This document shows positions 42,080-51,083 of a DNA stretch of 64,000 nucleotides, in pieces (the first letter of the stretch is position 1; every line of letters starts with the position of its first letter). The notes below the pieces were generated by a model. That model saw only the letters and a list, made by a program, of their open reading frames with translations, searched no databases and was not told the DNA's origin. The position numbers were made by a program, and so were the translations under genes. Source of the DNA: Telluria antibiotica (lineage in GTDB: Bacteria; Pseudomonadota; Gammaproteobacteria; Burkholderiales; Burkholderiaceae_D); assembly GCF_011682055.1 (NCBI RefSeq), contig NZ_JAAQOM010000014.1, positions 1 to 64,000 on the forward strand, given 5' to 3'.

Positions 42080-42247
42080 TCACGGTGGGGTGGGCATTTG
42101 AGGCTGGGGGCCTCAAATGAAACGTGCCCACGCGGACATTTGCGTTGTGTTTGCGTTACGCGTGGGCACTACGACGTAGGGTGGGCTCCCCGAGCCCACG
42201 CGGACGTTTGCGTCATGCCGGCGTTCGCGTGGGCACAGGGTGCCCAC
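42080..42247. repeat. Cluster of GTAGGGTGGGC hairpin repeats
   Basis: Contains GGTGGGGTGGGCATTTGAGG...CCTCAAATGAAACGTGCCCACGCGG, then ACGCGTGGGCACTACGACGTAGGGTGGGCTCCCCGAGCCCACGCGG, then TTCGCGTGGGCACAGGGTGCCCACCCTAC. At least three stem-loops are stacked head to tail. The inner arm ATTTGAGGC/GCCTCAAAT is unique to this copy. It fills most of the 216 bases between the tRNA terminator and the end of mvaB. Confidence 0.75.
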
Positions 42248-42248
42248 C

Positions 42249-43157
42249 CTACTTCTTCGCCAGCAGCGCGTTCCCGGCCCGGCTCGCACCCTTGCGGCCC
42301 AACTGCTGCGAAATGAACGCACCCGCCTCCACGACGAGGTCGAGGTCGATGCCCGTCTCGATACCGAGCCCGTTCAGCATGTACACGACGTCCTCCGTCG
42401 CGACGTTCCCCGTCGCGCCCTTCGCGTAGGGGCAGCCGCCCAGGCCCGACACGGACGAGTGGAAGATCGCGACCCCGAGTTCCAGGCTGGCGTAGATGTT
42501 GGCGAGCGCCTGGCCGTACGTGTCGTGGAAGTGGCCGGAGATGCGCTCCAGCGCGAACGCGCGGGCCGCCGTCTCCATCACGGCCTGCGTCTTGCGCGGG
42601 GTCGCCACGCCGATCGTGTCGGCGATGTCGATCTCGTCGCATCCGAGGTCGCGCATGCGCTTGACGACGTCGGCGACGGCATCCAGCGGCACCTCGCCCT
42701 GGTACGGGCAGCCGAACGCGCAGCTGATGCTGCCGCGCAGGCGCAGGCCGTGGTCCTTCGCCGCCTTCGCCACGGGCGCGAAGCGCGCGATGGATTCCGC
42801 GATCGAACAGTTGATGTTCCGCTGCGAGAACGCTTCCGACGCGGAGCCGAAGATCACGACTTCATCGGCGCGCGCCGCCAGCGCCGCCTCGAAGCCCTGC
42901 ATGTTCGGCGTCAGCGCGGAATACAGCGTGCCGGCGCGGCGTTCGATGCCGGCCATGACCTCGGCGCTCGTCGCCATCTGCGGCACCCACTTCGGCGACA
43001 CGAACGATGCCGCCTCGATGTTGGCGAAACCGGCGCGCGACAGGCGGTCGACCAGCTCGATCTTGACCGCGGCGGACACCGCTTCCTTTTCGTTCTGCAG
43101 CCCGTCGCGCGGGCCCACTTCGACGATCTTGACTTGTTTCGGCAGTTGAATGTGCAT
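42249..43157 (-). CDS. mvaB: Hydroxymethylglutaryl-CoA lyase
   Basis: A 302-residue TIM-barrel enzyme that splits HMG-CoA into acetoacetate and acetyl-CoA, the last step of leucine degradation. VGPRDGLQNEK (catalytic Arg/Asp), HFHDTYGQA (metal-binding His) and GLGGCPYAKGATGN (catalytic Cys loop) are present. Last gene of the leucine/biotin gene run; ghrA is 9 bases upstream. Confidence 0.95.
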   Translation of the reverse strand: MHIQLPKQVKIVEVGPRDGLQNEKEAVSAAVKIELVDRLSRAGFANIEAASFVSPKWVPQMATSAEVMAGIERRAGTLYSALTPNMQGFEAALAARADEVVIFGSASEAFSQRNINCSIAESIARFAPVAKAAKDHGLRLRGSISCAFGCPYQGEVPLDAVADVVKRMRDLGCDEIDIADTIGVATPRKTQAVMETAARAFALERISGHFHDTYGQALANIYASLELGVAIFHSSVSGLGGCPYAKGATGNVATEDVVYMLNGLGIETGIDLDLVVEAGAFISQQLGRKGASRAGNALLAKK

Positions 43158-43166
43158 GGTGGTTTC

Positions 43167-44105
43167 CTAATAGCCGCGGGCGCGGTCGACGACGTCGTCG
43201 ATGGCCTCGCCCCGTTCCAGCCGTTCGATCTTGGCGACGATCTGCTGCACCGCCTCCTCGCGCAAGGTGATGGCCGAGATGTGCGGCGTGATGGTGATGC
43301 GCGGCTCGCTCCAGAACGGATGCGGTGCCGGCAGCGGTTCGTTGCGGAACACGTCCAGGGTCGCGCCCGCGATGTGGCCGGCCCGGATCAGCGCCAGCAG
43401 GTCGGGCTCGGCCACCTGCGCGCCGCGCGCGACGTTGACGAGGTACGCGCCGCGCGGCAGCCGCGACAGCCGCGCGCGGTCGAGCAGGTTCGTCGTCTCC
43501 GGCGTGAGCGGCAGCATGCAGACGAGGAGCTGCGTGCCGGCCAGGAAGTCGTCGAGCGCCTCCATGCCGGCGTAGCATTCCACGCCCGGCAGGTCGCGCG
43601 CCGAACGGCTCCAGCCGCGCACGGGAAAGCCGAGCTGGCGCACGGTGCGCAGCACGGGCATCCCGAGCCGGCCCAGCCCCAGCACGCCGACCGTGAAATC
43701 GGCCTTGTCGCGCCGCGGCAGCGGGTTCCAGATGCCCTGGCGCGCCTGCAGCTCGTAGTCGTCGAAGCGGCGGAAGTAGCGCAACGTCGCATACGCCACG
43801 TACTCCGCCATCTGCTCGGCCATGCCCGCATCGCCCAGGCGGACGATGGGCACCGGCGGCAAGGCGTCGCCGAATTTCAGCAGCGCGTCGACGCCGGCGC
43901 CCGTCAGGAAGATCGCCTTCACGTGCGCGAGCTGGTCGAGCAGCGCGGGTGTCGGCGCCCACGTCACCGCATAGTCGCAGCGCGGTTGCGCCGCCAGCGA
44001 CATGCCTTCGCGCCACACGACGATCTCCGCGTGCGGCAGCGCATTGGAAAAATCCCGGACCCACGGCTCGGTGATGCCGTCGCCTCTGTACAGCAGTATC
44101 CGCAT
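43167..44105 (-). CDS. ghrA: Glyoxylate/hydroxypyruvate reductase A-like enzyme
   Basis: A 312-residue NAD(P)-dependent 2-hydroxyacid dehydrogenase. Rossmann motif VGVLGLGRLGMPV, GAYLVNVARGAQVAEPDLL (substrate Arg), and the catalytic Glu and His region TLDVFRNEPLPAPHPFW...TPHISAIT. Closest to GhrA, which reduces glyoxylate and hydroxypyruvate. TAGGAGACGAAAC precedes ATG 44105. Placed between liuD and mvaB, with no obvious role in leucine breakdown. Confidence 0.88.
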   Translation of the reverse strand: MRILLYRGDGITEPWVRDFSNALPHAEIVVWREGMSLAAQPRCDYAVTWAPTPALLDQLAHVKAIFLTGAGVDALLKFGDALPPVPIVRLGDAGMAEQMAEYVAYATLRYFRRFDDYELQARQGIWNPLPRRDKADFTVGVLGLGRLGMPVLRTVRQLGFPVRGWSRSARDLPGVECYAGMEALDDFLAGTQLLVCMLPLTPETTNLLDRARLSRLPRGAYLVNVARGAQVAEPDLLALIRAGHIAGATLDVFRNEPLPAPHPFWSEPRITITPHISAITLREEAVQQIVAKIERLERGEAIDDVVDRARGY

Positions 44106-44261
44106 GTTTCGTCTCCTAATAATTTTTATGGATTGCGTTTGCTGTCTCGTTGTTTCGTCACGCCGCACCCTGGTTTGCGGCGTCGTGCGCGCCACCGCCT
44201 TCTGGGCAGGTGGCGCGGTCTACATCGTTTGGCCTGATAGGGCCTGGCTACTGGTGCCGCA

Positions 44262-44323
44262 TGGTGGGCGGAGGCCGCCCACCCTACGATGCATGAACGT
44301 AGGGTGGGCACCCTGTGCCCACC
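44262..44323. repeat. Copy of the GTAGGGTGGGC hairpin repeat
   Basis: GGTGGGCGGAGGCCGCCCACCCTACGATGCATGAACGTAGGGTGGGCACCCTGTGCCCACC is shaped like the 33.4 kb copy: two inverted halves around a short spacer. The left 25 bases match the left arm at 33446-33470 exactly. It lies between ghrA and liuD on the same strand, inside what would be one operon. Confidence 0.8.
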
Positions 44324-44329
44324 AACTCC

Positions 44330-46360
44330 TCAAGCCGCCGCCTTGAATGCCAGCAGCGGCGCGCCGTCTGCGACCTGGTCACCGACCTGGTACAGCACTT
44401 CCTCGACCAGGCCGTCGCTCGGCGCGGCAATCGTGTGTTCCATCTTCATCGCTTCCATGATCACGAGCGGCTCGCCCTTGCGGACGTGCTGCCCGTTCGC
44501 CGCCATCACGGCGACGACCTTGCCCGGCATCGGCGCCGTCAGGCGGCCGTCGGCCGTCTCGTGCTCGCCCGCGTGCGCGAGCGGGTCGCTCCACGCGAGC
44601 ACGTGGTGCAGGCCGCCTGTGAACACGTGCAGCGTTTCGCCGTCGCGGCGCACGGTGCCCGCGATGGCCTGGCCATCCAGGCGGATCGCGTAGCGCCCGT
44701 CGTGCTGCGCCACGAGCGCCAGCGGATGCGCCTTGCCGTTCGCCTCGAGCGTCCAGCCGTGCGCATGGTAGGCCAGGTCGATGGCGTAGACCTTGGCGTC
44801 GGTCGTGGCCGCGTACTCGTCGCCGAACGCGAGGCGGCGGCGGTACGTGCCGTTCATGCGCCAGCCGTGGGTACTGGTCCACGGGTCGGCCGGATTGCTG
44901 CTGACCGGCGTGTCCGCGGCGACGAGGGCGACGGCCGCCAATGCCAGCGCGGCCAGCGGTGCCGGGCCGGCCGGCGGAAACAGTGCGGCCGAATTCCGCT
45001 CGATGAGGCCCGTGTCCAGGTCCGCCTGCGCGAAGGCGCCGCCTTCGACGAGCCGCTTGAGGAACGCGATATTGGTCGCGAGACCGACGATGTGGAACTC
45101 GGACAGCGCCTGCGCCATGCGCGCCAGCGCCTGCGCGCGGTCGGCGCCCCACACGATCAGCTTGGCGATCATCGGATCGTAGAACGGAGAAATCGCATCG
45201 CCCGCGCGCACGCCGGAATCGATGCGCACGCCGGCGGGGTTGCCATCGGCGCCGCCCAGTTCGAACGCGACGTGGCTTGGGGTGTCCATGTGCTGCAAGG
45301 TCCCGATCGAGGGCAGGAAGCCTTTCTCCGGATTTTCCGCATAGACGCGCGCCTCGATCGCGTGGCCGTGGATCGCCAGTTCGTGCTGCTGCTTCGGCAG
45401 CGGCTGGCCGGCCGCCACGCGCAGCTGCCATTCGACGAGGTCCGTCCCCGTGATCATCTCGGTGACGGGGTGCTCGACCTGCAGCCGCGTGTTCATCTCC
45501 ATGAAGTAGAACGAGCCGTCCTGGTTGGCGATGAATTCGACGGTGCCCGCGCCCACATAGCCCACGGCGCGCGCCGCGGCGACGGCCGCTTCGCCCATCG
45601 CGGCGCGGCGCTCGGGCGGCATGCCCGGCGCCGGCGCTTCTTCCAGCACTTTCTGGTGGCGGCGCTGCACGGAGCAGTCGCGCTCGTGCAGGTAGACGCA
45701 GTTGCCGTGCGTGTCCGCGAACACCTGGATCTCGATGTGGCGCGGCCGCGTGAGGTATTTTTCGACGAGCACCTTGTCGTCGCCGAACGACGAGATGGCC
45801 TCGCGCTTGCACGACGCGAGCGCGGCCTGGAAATCCTCCGACCGCTCCACCACGCGCATGCCCTTGCCGCCGCCGCCCGCGCTGGCCTTCAGCAGCACGG
45901 GATAGCCGATGCGGTTCGCTTCCGCCTGCAGCAGTTCGGGGTCCTGCGCGTCGCCGTGGTAGCCCGGCACCAGGGGCACGTTCGCGCCTTCCATCAGCTG
46001 CTTGGCGGCGGACTTCGATCCCATCGCGCGCATCGAGGAGCCCGGCGGGCCGATGAACACGAGGCCCGCGGCCGCGCAGGCTTCCGCGAATTCCGCGTTC
46101 TCCGACAGGAAGCCGTAGCCCGGGTGGATCGCCTGCGCGCCGGTGGCTTTCGCGGCGGCGATGATCTTGTCGCCGCGCAGATAGCTGTCCTTGGCGGCGG
46201 CGGGGCCCAGCAGGACCGCCTCATCGCAGACCGCCACGTGCCTGGCGTTCGCGTCGGCTTCCGAATAGACGGCAACGGTCTTGATGCCGAGCCGGCGCGC
46301 GGTGGCCGCGACGCGGCAGGCGATTTCGCCACGGTTGGCGATGAGGATCTTCGTGAACAT
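44330..46360 (-). CDS. liuD: Methylcrotonoyl-CoA carboxylase biotin-containing subunit
   Basis: A 676-residue biotin-dependent acyl-CoA carboxylase subunit. Biotin carboxylase part: KILIANRGEIACRV at the start, ATP-grasp with KASAGGGGKGMRVV, and EMNTRLQVEHPVTE. Middle domain about 455-590. C-terminal biotinyl domain with EAMKMEHT, the Lys that is biotinylated (near 640). It carboxylates with LiuB in leucine breakdown. Separated from bioB by 296 bases of repeat-rich DNA. Confidence 0.93.
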   Translation of the reverse strand: MFTKILIANRGEIACRVAATARRLGIKTVAVYSEADANARHVAVCDEAVLLGPAAAKDSYLRGDKIIAAAKATGAQAIHPGYGFLSENAEFAEACAAAGLVFIGPPGSSMRAMGSKSAAKQLMEGANVPLVPGYHGDAQDPELLQAEANRIGYPVLLKASAGGGGKGMRVVERSEDFQAALASCKREAISSFGDDKVLVEKYLTRPRHIEIQVFADTHGNCVYLHERDCSVQRRHQKVLEEAPAPGMPPERRAAMGEAAVAAARAVGYVGAGTVEFIANQDGSFYFMEMNTRLQVEHPVTEMITGTDLVEWQLRVAAGQPLPKQQHELAIHGHAIEARVYAENPEKGFLPSIGTLQHMDTPSHVAFELGGADGNPAGVRIDSGVRAGDAISPFYDPMIAKLIVWGADRAQALARMAQALSEFHIVGLATNIAFLKRLVEGGAFAQADLDTGLIERNSAALFPPAGPAPLAALALAAVALVAADTPVSSNPADPWTSTHGWRMNGTYRRRLAFGDEYAATTDAKVYAIDLAYHAHGWTLEANGKAHPLALVAQHDGRYAIRLDGQAIAGTVRRDGETLHVFTGGLHHVLAWSDPLAHAGEHETADGRLTAPMPGKVVAVMAANGQHVRKGEPLVIMEAMKMEHTIAAPSDGLVEEVLYQVGDQVADGAPLLAFKAAA

Positions 46361-46488
46361 GGTGTCTCGTCTGTTTTATGTGTTGTGAAAATCGGCTTGT
46401 GGCCGGTGACTTCTATAAAACTGGCTTGTGGCCTGACAGCGTGCGGCCCGGTGCTCATGCATGACGCCAACGGATCGCGTACGTCACG

Positions 46489-46651
46489 CGTGGGCTCGGG
46501 GAGCCCACCCTACGAGTTGGTAGCGGCGCACGGTGGGCACCCCGTGCCCACCGTGCGTTACCGTACCGCAGCGGCGTAGGGTGGGCTCCCCGTGCCCACC
46601 GTGCGTTACCGTACCGCAGCGGCGTAGGGTGGGCTCCCCGTGCCCACGCGG
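46489..46651. repeat. Cluster of GTAGGGTGGGC repeats with a 48-base tandem duplication
   Basis: CGCGTGGGCTCGGGGAGCCCACCCTACG, a middle GGTGGGCACCCCGTGCCCACC, then a 48-base unit repeated twice in tandem. The unit begins CGTGCGTTACCGTACCGCAG and ends with GTAGGGTGGGCTCCCCGTGCCCAC. It lies between liuD (start 46360) and bioB (stop 46657). The rest of this 296-base gap, 46361-46488, holds nothing recognised. Confidence 0.85.
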
Positions 46652-46656
46652 AAGCA

Positions 46657-47685
46657 TCAGCAGCCGCAGCTTTCCTTTTGCACCGACTCCAGCATTGCCG
46701 AACGCGTTTTCAGACCCAGCTTTTCCAGCAGCTTGCGGTCATCGTCCGCTTCCGGATTGTCCGTGGTGAGCAGCTTGTCGCCGTAGAAGATCGAGTTGGC
46801 GCCGGCCATGAAGCACATCGCCTGCACGGCTTCCCCGAGCTCGCGCCGGCCGGCCGACAGGCGCACGCGCGCCTTCGGCATCGTGATGCGGGCGACGGCG
46901 ATCGTGCGCACGAATTCGATCGGGTCCAGCGGCGGCAGGCCGTGCATGGGCGTGCCCTCGACCTGCACGAGGTGGTTGATGGGCACCGATTCCGGATACG
47001 GGTTCATGTTGGCCAGCTGGGCGATCAGGCCCGCGCGCTGCTCGCGCGTCTCGCCCATGCCGACGATGCCGCCGCAGCAGATCTTCAGGCCGGCCGTGCG
47101 CACGCGGCCCAGCGTGTCCAGGCGGTCGCGGTATTCGCGCGTGGAGATCACGTCGCCGTAGAAATCGGGCGACGTGTCGATGTTGTGGTTGTAATAGTCG
47201 AGGCCCGCCTGCTTCAGCTGCTCGGCCTGGCCTTCTTCCAGCATGCCCAGCGTGGCGCACGTTTCCATGCCCAGCGCCTTCACGCCGCGCACCATCGCTT
47301 CGACCTTCTCCATGTCGCGCTCTTTCGGGCTGCGCCAGGCGGCGCCCATGCAGAAGCGCGTGGCGCCCTTGGCCTTCGCTTCGCGTGCGGCGTCCAGCAC
47401 CGTGTCGAGGTCGAGGATCTTCTTCGCCTCGACACCCGTGTCGTAGCGCGCAGCCTGCGGGCAGTAGCCGCAGTCTTCCTCGCAGCCGCCCGTCTTGATC
47501 GACAGGAGAGTCGCGAGTTCGACGTCGCCGTCGGGGAACTCGGCGCGGTGCGCCTGGCTCGCGCGGAACATCAGCTCCGGCAGCGGCAGCTCGAACAGCG
47601 CGAGCACGTCGGCCAGCGGCCAGGTGGCGTCCTTCGGCAGGGAGGCCGGCGTGACCGGCGGATGGAGAGTGACGACTTGGGTCAT
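46657..47685 (-). CDS. bioB: Biotin synthase
   Basis: A 342-residue radical SAM enzyme that inserts sulfur into dethiobiotin. The SAM cluster is C68, C72, C75 (CEEDCGYC). Further signatures are ATRFCMGAAWRSP, YYNHNIDTSPDFYG and VPINHLVQVEGTPM, with the ARVRLSAGR motif. Ends with SCGC. AAGGAA precedes ATG 47685. Last gene of bioA-F-D-B, 19 bases after bioD. Confidence 0.97.
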   Translation of the reverse strand: MTQVVTLHPPVTPASLPKDATWPLADVLALFELPLPELMFRASQAHRAEFPDGDVELATLLSIKTGGCEEDCGYCPQAARYDTGVEAKKILDLDTVLDAAREAKAKGATRFCMGAAWRSPKERDMEKVEAMVRGVKALGMETCATLGMLEEGQAEQLKQAGLDYYNHNIDTSPDFYGDVISTREYRDRLDTLGRVRTAGLKICCGGIVGMGETREQRAGLIAQLANMNPYPESVPINHLVQVEGTPMHGLPPLDPIEFVRTIAVARITMPKARVRLSAGRRELGEAVQAMCFMAGANSIFYGDKLLTTDNPEADDDRKLLEKLGLKTRSAMLESVQKESCGC

Positions 47686-47704
47686 TTCGGATTCCTTGTT
47701 TTGG

Positions 47705-48532
47705 TTAGGCACGCTTGGCCGGCCATCCCGGCAGGCTCGCGAGCTCGAGGTAAGTGGAGGCCTGGGCGGCCGTGGGTTCGTCGAGGCGCGGCACGCGGCC
47801 GAGCAGCGGGGCGGGCAGGCGGCGGGCGAGTTCCGCGACGTTGTCGTCGGCGAAGCGCATGTCCGGGTCGACCTGGTTGGCCACCCAGCCCGCGAGCACG
47901 AGGCCGCGCGCGATGATCGCCTCGGCCGTGAGTAAAGCATGGTTGATGCAGCCGAGGCGCAGGCCGACGACGAGCACGACGGGCAGCCCCAATTGTACCG
48001 CCAGGTCGGCGCTGTCGAAGTCGGGCGAAAAAGGCACGCAGAAGCCGCCGACGCCTTCGACGACGGTCGCGTCGGACGCGCCCAGGATTTCTGCATACGC
48101 CGTCATGATCGGAACGGGTTCGATGGTGACGCCTTCCAGCCGCGCCGCGATGTGCGGGGCGCACGGCTCGCGCAGCAGGTACGGCGTCGTGATCGACTGC
48201 GGCAGCTGCACGTTGCCGGCCGCGCGCAGCATGGCGGCGTCGTCGTTGTGCAGCATGCCGTCGCGCTCCTCGGCGCCGGCCGCGATGGGCTTCATGCCGC
48301 ACGCACGCACGCCCTGCCGCACGAGTTTATGGAGGATGGCGCTGGAGATCAGCGTCTTGCCGATCTCCGTGTCCGTGCCCGTCACGAAGCAGGCGAAGCG
48401 CAGCGGCACGCCTTCCGCGGCCAGCGGCGCGGGGACGGCGAACGGCGCCGGCGCCGTGCCGACCGCCGTTGCCGGTTCCGCGGTGCCGATGGAAGCGCCG
48501 CCGCCTAATTGTTCGGGATCGTTGAGGGTCAT
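47705..48532 (-). CDS. bioD: ATP-dependent dethiobiotin synthetase
   Basis: A 275-residue enzyme forming the ureido ring of dethiobiotin. The P-loop is FVTGTDTEIGKTLISSAIL (about 49-67), with CGMKPIAAGAEE and VVEGVGGFCVPFSP following. The N-terminal 44 residues are an Ala/Gly/Pro-rich extension not typical of BioD. The ATG overlaps the bioF stop (ATGA, 48529-48532). Confidence 0.95.
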   Translation of the reverse strand: MTLNDPEQLGGGASIGTAEPATAVGTAPAPFAVPAPLAAEGVPLRFACFVTGTDTEIGKTLISSAILHKLVRQGVRACGMKPIAAGAEERDGMLHNDDAAMLRAAGNVQLPQSITTPYLLREPCAPHIAARLEGVTIEPVPIMTAYAEILGASDATVVEGVGGFCVPFSPDFDSADLAVQLGLPVVLVVGLRLGCINHALLTAEAIIARGLVLAGWVANQVDPDMRFADDNVAELARRLPAPLLGRVPRLDEPTAAQASTYLELASLPGWPAKRA

Positions 48533-49722
48533 GCCCGCGTCCTTTCCAGCTGGTTGAGCGCAGCCGTCAGCTGCGCGACGTCTTGTTCGGTATGCGCGGC
48601 CGACAACGTGACGCGCAGCCGCGCCGTGCCCACGGCCACGGTCGGCGGCCGGATCGCCGGCACCCACAGGCCCTGCTCGTGCAGGCGCGCCGCCGCGGCC
48701 AGCGCCTCGTCGTTCGCGCCGATGATGATGGGCTGGATCGCCGTCGTCGACACGGGACGCTGCCAGCGTTCCAGCCGCAGGCCATCGTCCAGTTGCGCGA
48801 TCAGCGTACGCAAATGGGCGCGGCGCGCGGCGCCTTCCGCGCCCTCGATGATGTCGACGCTGGCGAGCAGCGCGTGCGCGAGCGCGGGCGCGGCGGCCGT
48901 CGTGTAGATGTACGGGCGCGCACGCTGGATCATCAGCTCGACCACGGCCTCGTGCGCGGCGACGAAGGCGCCGCCCACGCCGGCCGCCTTGCCCAAGGTG
49001 CCGACGTAGACGAGGTTCGGCGAGCGCAGGCCGAAGTGTTCCAGCGCGCCGCGGCCCGTCTCGCCCAGCACGCCGAAGCCGTGGGCATCGTCGACGACGA
49101 GCCACGCGCCATGCCGTTCGCACAGAGCCAGCACCGCGGGAAGCGGGGCGAGGTCGCCGTCCATGCTGAACACGCTGTCCGTGACGACGATTTTCGTGGG
49201 CGCTTCGCTCGCCGCGAGCTGTGCGTCGAGCGCGGCCACGTCCCCGTGCGGGTACACGGCCACGCCCGCGCGCGCGAGGCGGGCGCCGTCGATCAGCGAC
49301 GCGTGGTTCAGCGCTTCCGAAAAGATCATCGCGTCGGCCGTGGCGCCCAGCCCCGTCAGGACGGCGAGGTTCGCCATATAACCCGTGCAGAAGTACAGCG
49401 CGCGGGCGGACTCCAGGTGCGGCGCCTCGAACGCGGCCAGCCTCTCTTCCAGCAGCGCGTGCGCGCGGCTGTGGCCGGACACGAGGTGCGACGCGCCGCT
49501 GCCGGCGCCGTACAGCGCCGCACCTTCGCGCAGCGCCTCGACGACGCGCGGATGCGCCGCGAGGCCCAGGTAGTCGTTGCTGCAGAACGCGAGCAGCTCG
49601 CGGCCGTCGACGACCTGGCGCGGCGCGCAGGGCGTCTCGGCCGTGCGGCGGCGCCGGGTCAGGCTGCGGCTTTCCAGCGCGTCGAGCTGGGCGCGGACGT
49701 CGTCGATCAGATTCATCGTCAT
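48529..49722 (-). CDS. bioF: 8-amino-7-oxononanoate synthase
   Basis: A 397-residue PLP enzyme that condenses pimeloyl-thioester with alanine. FCSNDYLGLAAHPRV, GAGSGASHLVSGHSRAH, DDAHGFGVLGETGRG and GTLGKAAGVGGAF (PLP-binding Lys) are present. ATG 49722 overlaps the bioA stop (ATGA) and is preferred to the ATG two codons later. Confidence 0.96.
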   Translation of the reverse strand: MTMNLIDDVRAQLDALESRSLTRRRRTAETPCAPRQVVDGRELLAFCSNDYLGLAAHPRVVEALREGAALYGAGSGASHLVSGHSRAHALLEERLAAFEAPHLESARALYFCTGYMANLAVLTGLGATADAMIFSEALNHASLIDGARLARAGVAVYPHGDVAALDAQLAASEAPTKIVVTDSVFSMDGDLAPLPAVLALCERHGAWLVVDDAHGFGVLGETGRGALEHFGLRSPNLVYVGTLGKAAGVGGAFVAAHEAVVELMIQRARPYIYTTAAAPALAHALLASVDIIEGAEGAARRAHLRTLIAQLDDGLRLERWQRPVSTTAIQPIIIGANDEALAAAARLHEQGLWVPAIRPPTVAVGTARLRVTLSAAHTEQDVAQLTAALNQLERTRA

Positions 49723-51062
49723 TCCGCGATCACCTTCTCGAACACCTTGCGCGTGCGCGCGGCCAGGCCCACGATCTCTTCCTCGTCCAGCACGTACGGC
49801 GGCATCAGGTACACGGTGCGACCGATGGGGCGCAGCAGCAGCTCGTTTTCCACCGCGCTCGTGAAGAAGCGGCGCGCGAACGTGGAGGCGCGCTGCGTGT
49901 CCGGCTCGACGGCGTCGAACGCGAGGATCATGCCGCGCTGGCGGAAGTGCGTCACGCACTTGTGGTCCAGCAGCGGCGCCAGTTCCAGCATCAGGCGCGT
50001 GGCCGTCTCGCGGTTCTTGTTCAACACGTCGTCGTCGCGGAAGATCTGCAACGTGGCGAGCGCCGCGCGGCAGGCCAGCGCGTTGCCCGTGTACGAGTGC
50101 GAGTGCAGGAAGCCGCGCGTGATGTCCTCGCTGTAGAAGCCTTCGTAGACCTTGTCGGTGGTGAGCACGAGCGACAGCGGCAGGTAGCCGCCGCTGATGC
50201 CCTTCGACAGGCACATGAAGTCGGGCCAGATCGCCGCCTGCTCGCACGCGAAGAAGGTGCCCGTGCGGCCGCAGCCGACCGCGATCTCGTCGGCGATCAG
50301 GTGCACGTGATACTTGTCGCACAGCTCGCGCAGGCGCTGCAGGTACAGCGGGTCGTGCATCGCCATGCCCGTCGCGCACTGCACGAGCGGCTCGACGATG
50401 ATGGCGGCGATCTTGTCCGCCCGTTCCGCGAACAGCGCCTCGACGTCTTTTGCCGCACGCAGCGCGACGTCCTGCGCGGACTCGCCGTCGACGGCATTGC
50501 GCGCATCCGGCGATGTCACCGTGCGGGCTGCGCGCAGCAGCGGGCCGTATGCATCCTTGAACAGGGCGACGTCCGTGACGCCGAGCGCACCCACGGTCTC
50601 GCCGTGGTAGGAGCCCTGCAGGCAGACGAATTCCTGCTTGTCCGCGTGGCCCGCGTTGCGCCAGTAATGAAAGCTCATCTTCAGCGCGATCTCGACGGCC
50701 GATGCGCCGTCGGACGCATAGAACGCATGGCCCAGCTGCTGGCCGGTCAGCGCGGCCAGTTGTTCCGACAGCTCGATCACGGGTTCGTGCGTGAAGCCCG
50801 CGAGCATCGCGTGTTCGAGCTTGTCCAGCTGGTCCTTCAGCGCCGCGTTGATGCGCGGGTTGGCGTGGCCGAACAGGTTCACCCACCACGAGCTGATGCC
50901 GTCCAGGTAGCGCTGGCCTTCATGGTCGTACAGCCACGGCCCCTTGGCGTGGCTGACGGCGATCAGCGGCACCTCTTCGTGGTGCTGCATTTGCGTGCAT
51001 GGATGCCAGACGCTGCGCAGGCTGCGCGCGATCCAGTCGGCGGAAGTGGTGGTCGGTTTCAA
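49719..51062 (-). CDS. bioA: Adenosylmethionine-8-amino-7-oxononanoate aminotransferase
   Basis: A 447-residue PLP aminotransferase that makes 7,8-diaminopelargonate. SVWHPCTQMQ and YLDGISSWWVNLFGHANPRIN are BioA signatures; LIADEIAVGCGRTGTFFACE and SKGISGGYLPLSLV (PLP Lys) follow. First of the four biotin genes; 21 bases after liuC, so they are likely one transcript. Confidence 0.97.
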   Translation of the reverse strand: MKPTTTSADWIARSLRSVWHPCTQMQHHEEVPLIAVSHAKGPWLYDHEGQRYLDGISSWWVNLFGHANPRINAALKDQLDKLEHAMLAGFTHEPVIELSEQLAALTGQQLGHAFYASDGASAVEIALKMSFHYWRNAGHADKQEFVCLQGSYHGETVGALGVTDVALFKDAYGPLLRAARTVTSPDARNAVDGESAQDVALRAAKDVEALFAERADKIAAIIVEPLVQCATGMAMHDPLYLQRLRELCDKYHVHLIADEIAVGCGRTGTFFACEQAAIWPDFMCLSKGISGGYLPLSLVLTTDKVYEGFYSEDITRGFLHSHSYTGNALACRAALATLQIFRDDDVLNKNRETATRLMLELAPLLDHKCVTHFRQRGMILAFDAVEPDTQRASTFARRFFTSAVENELLLRPIGRTVYLMPPYVLDEEEIVGLAARTRKVFEKVIAE

Positions 51063-51083
51063 TCTACGTCCTGTTTCTTGTAA

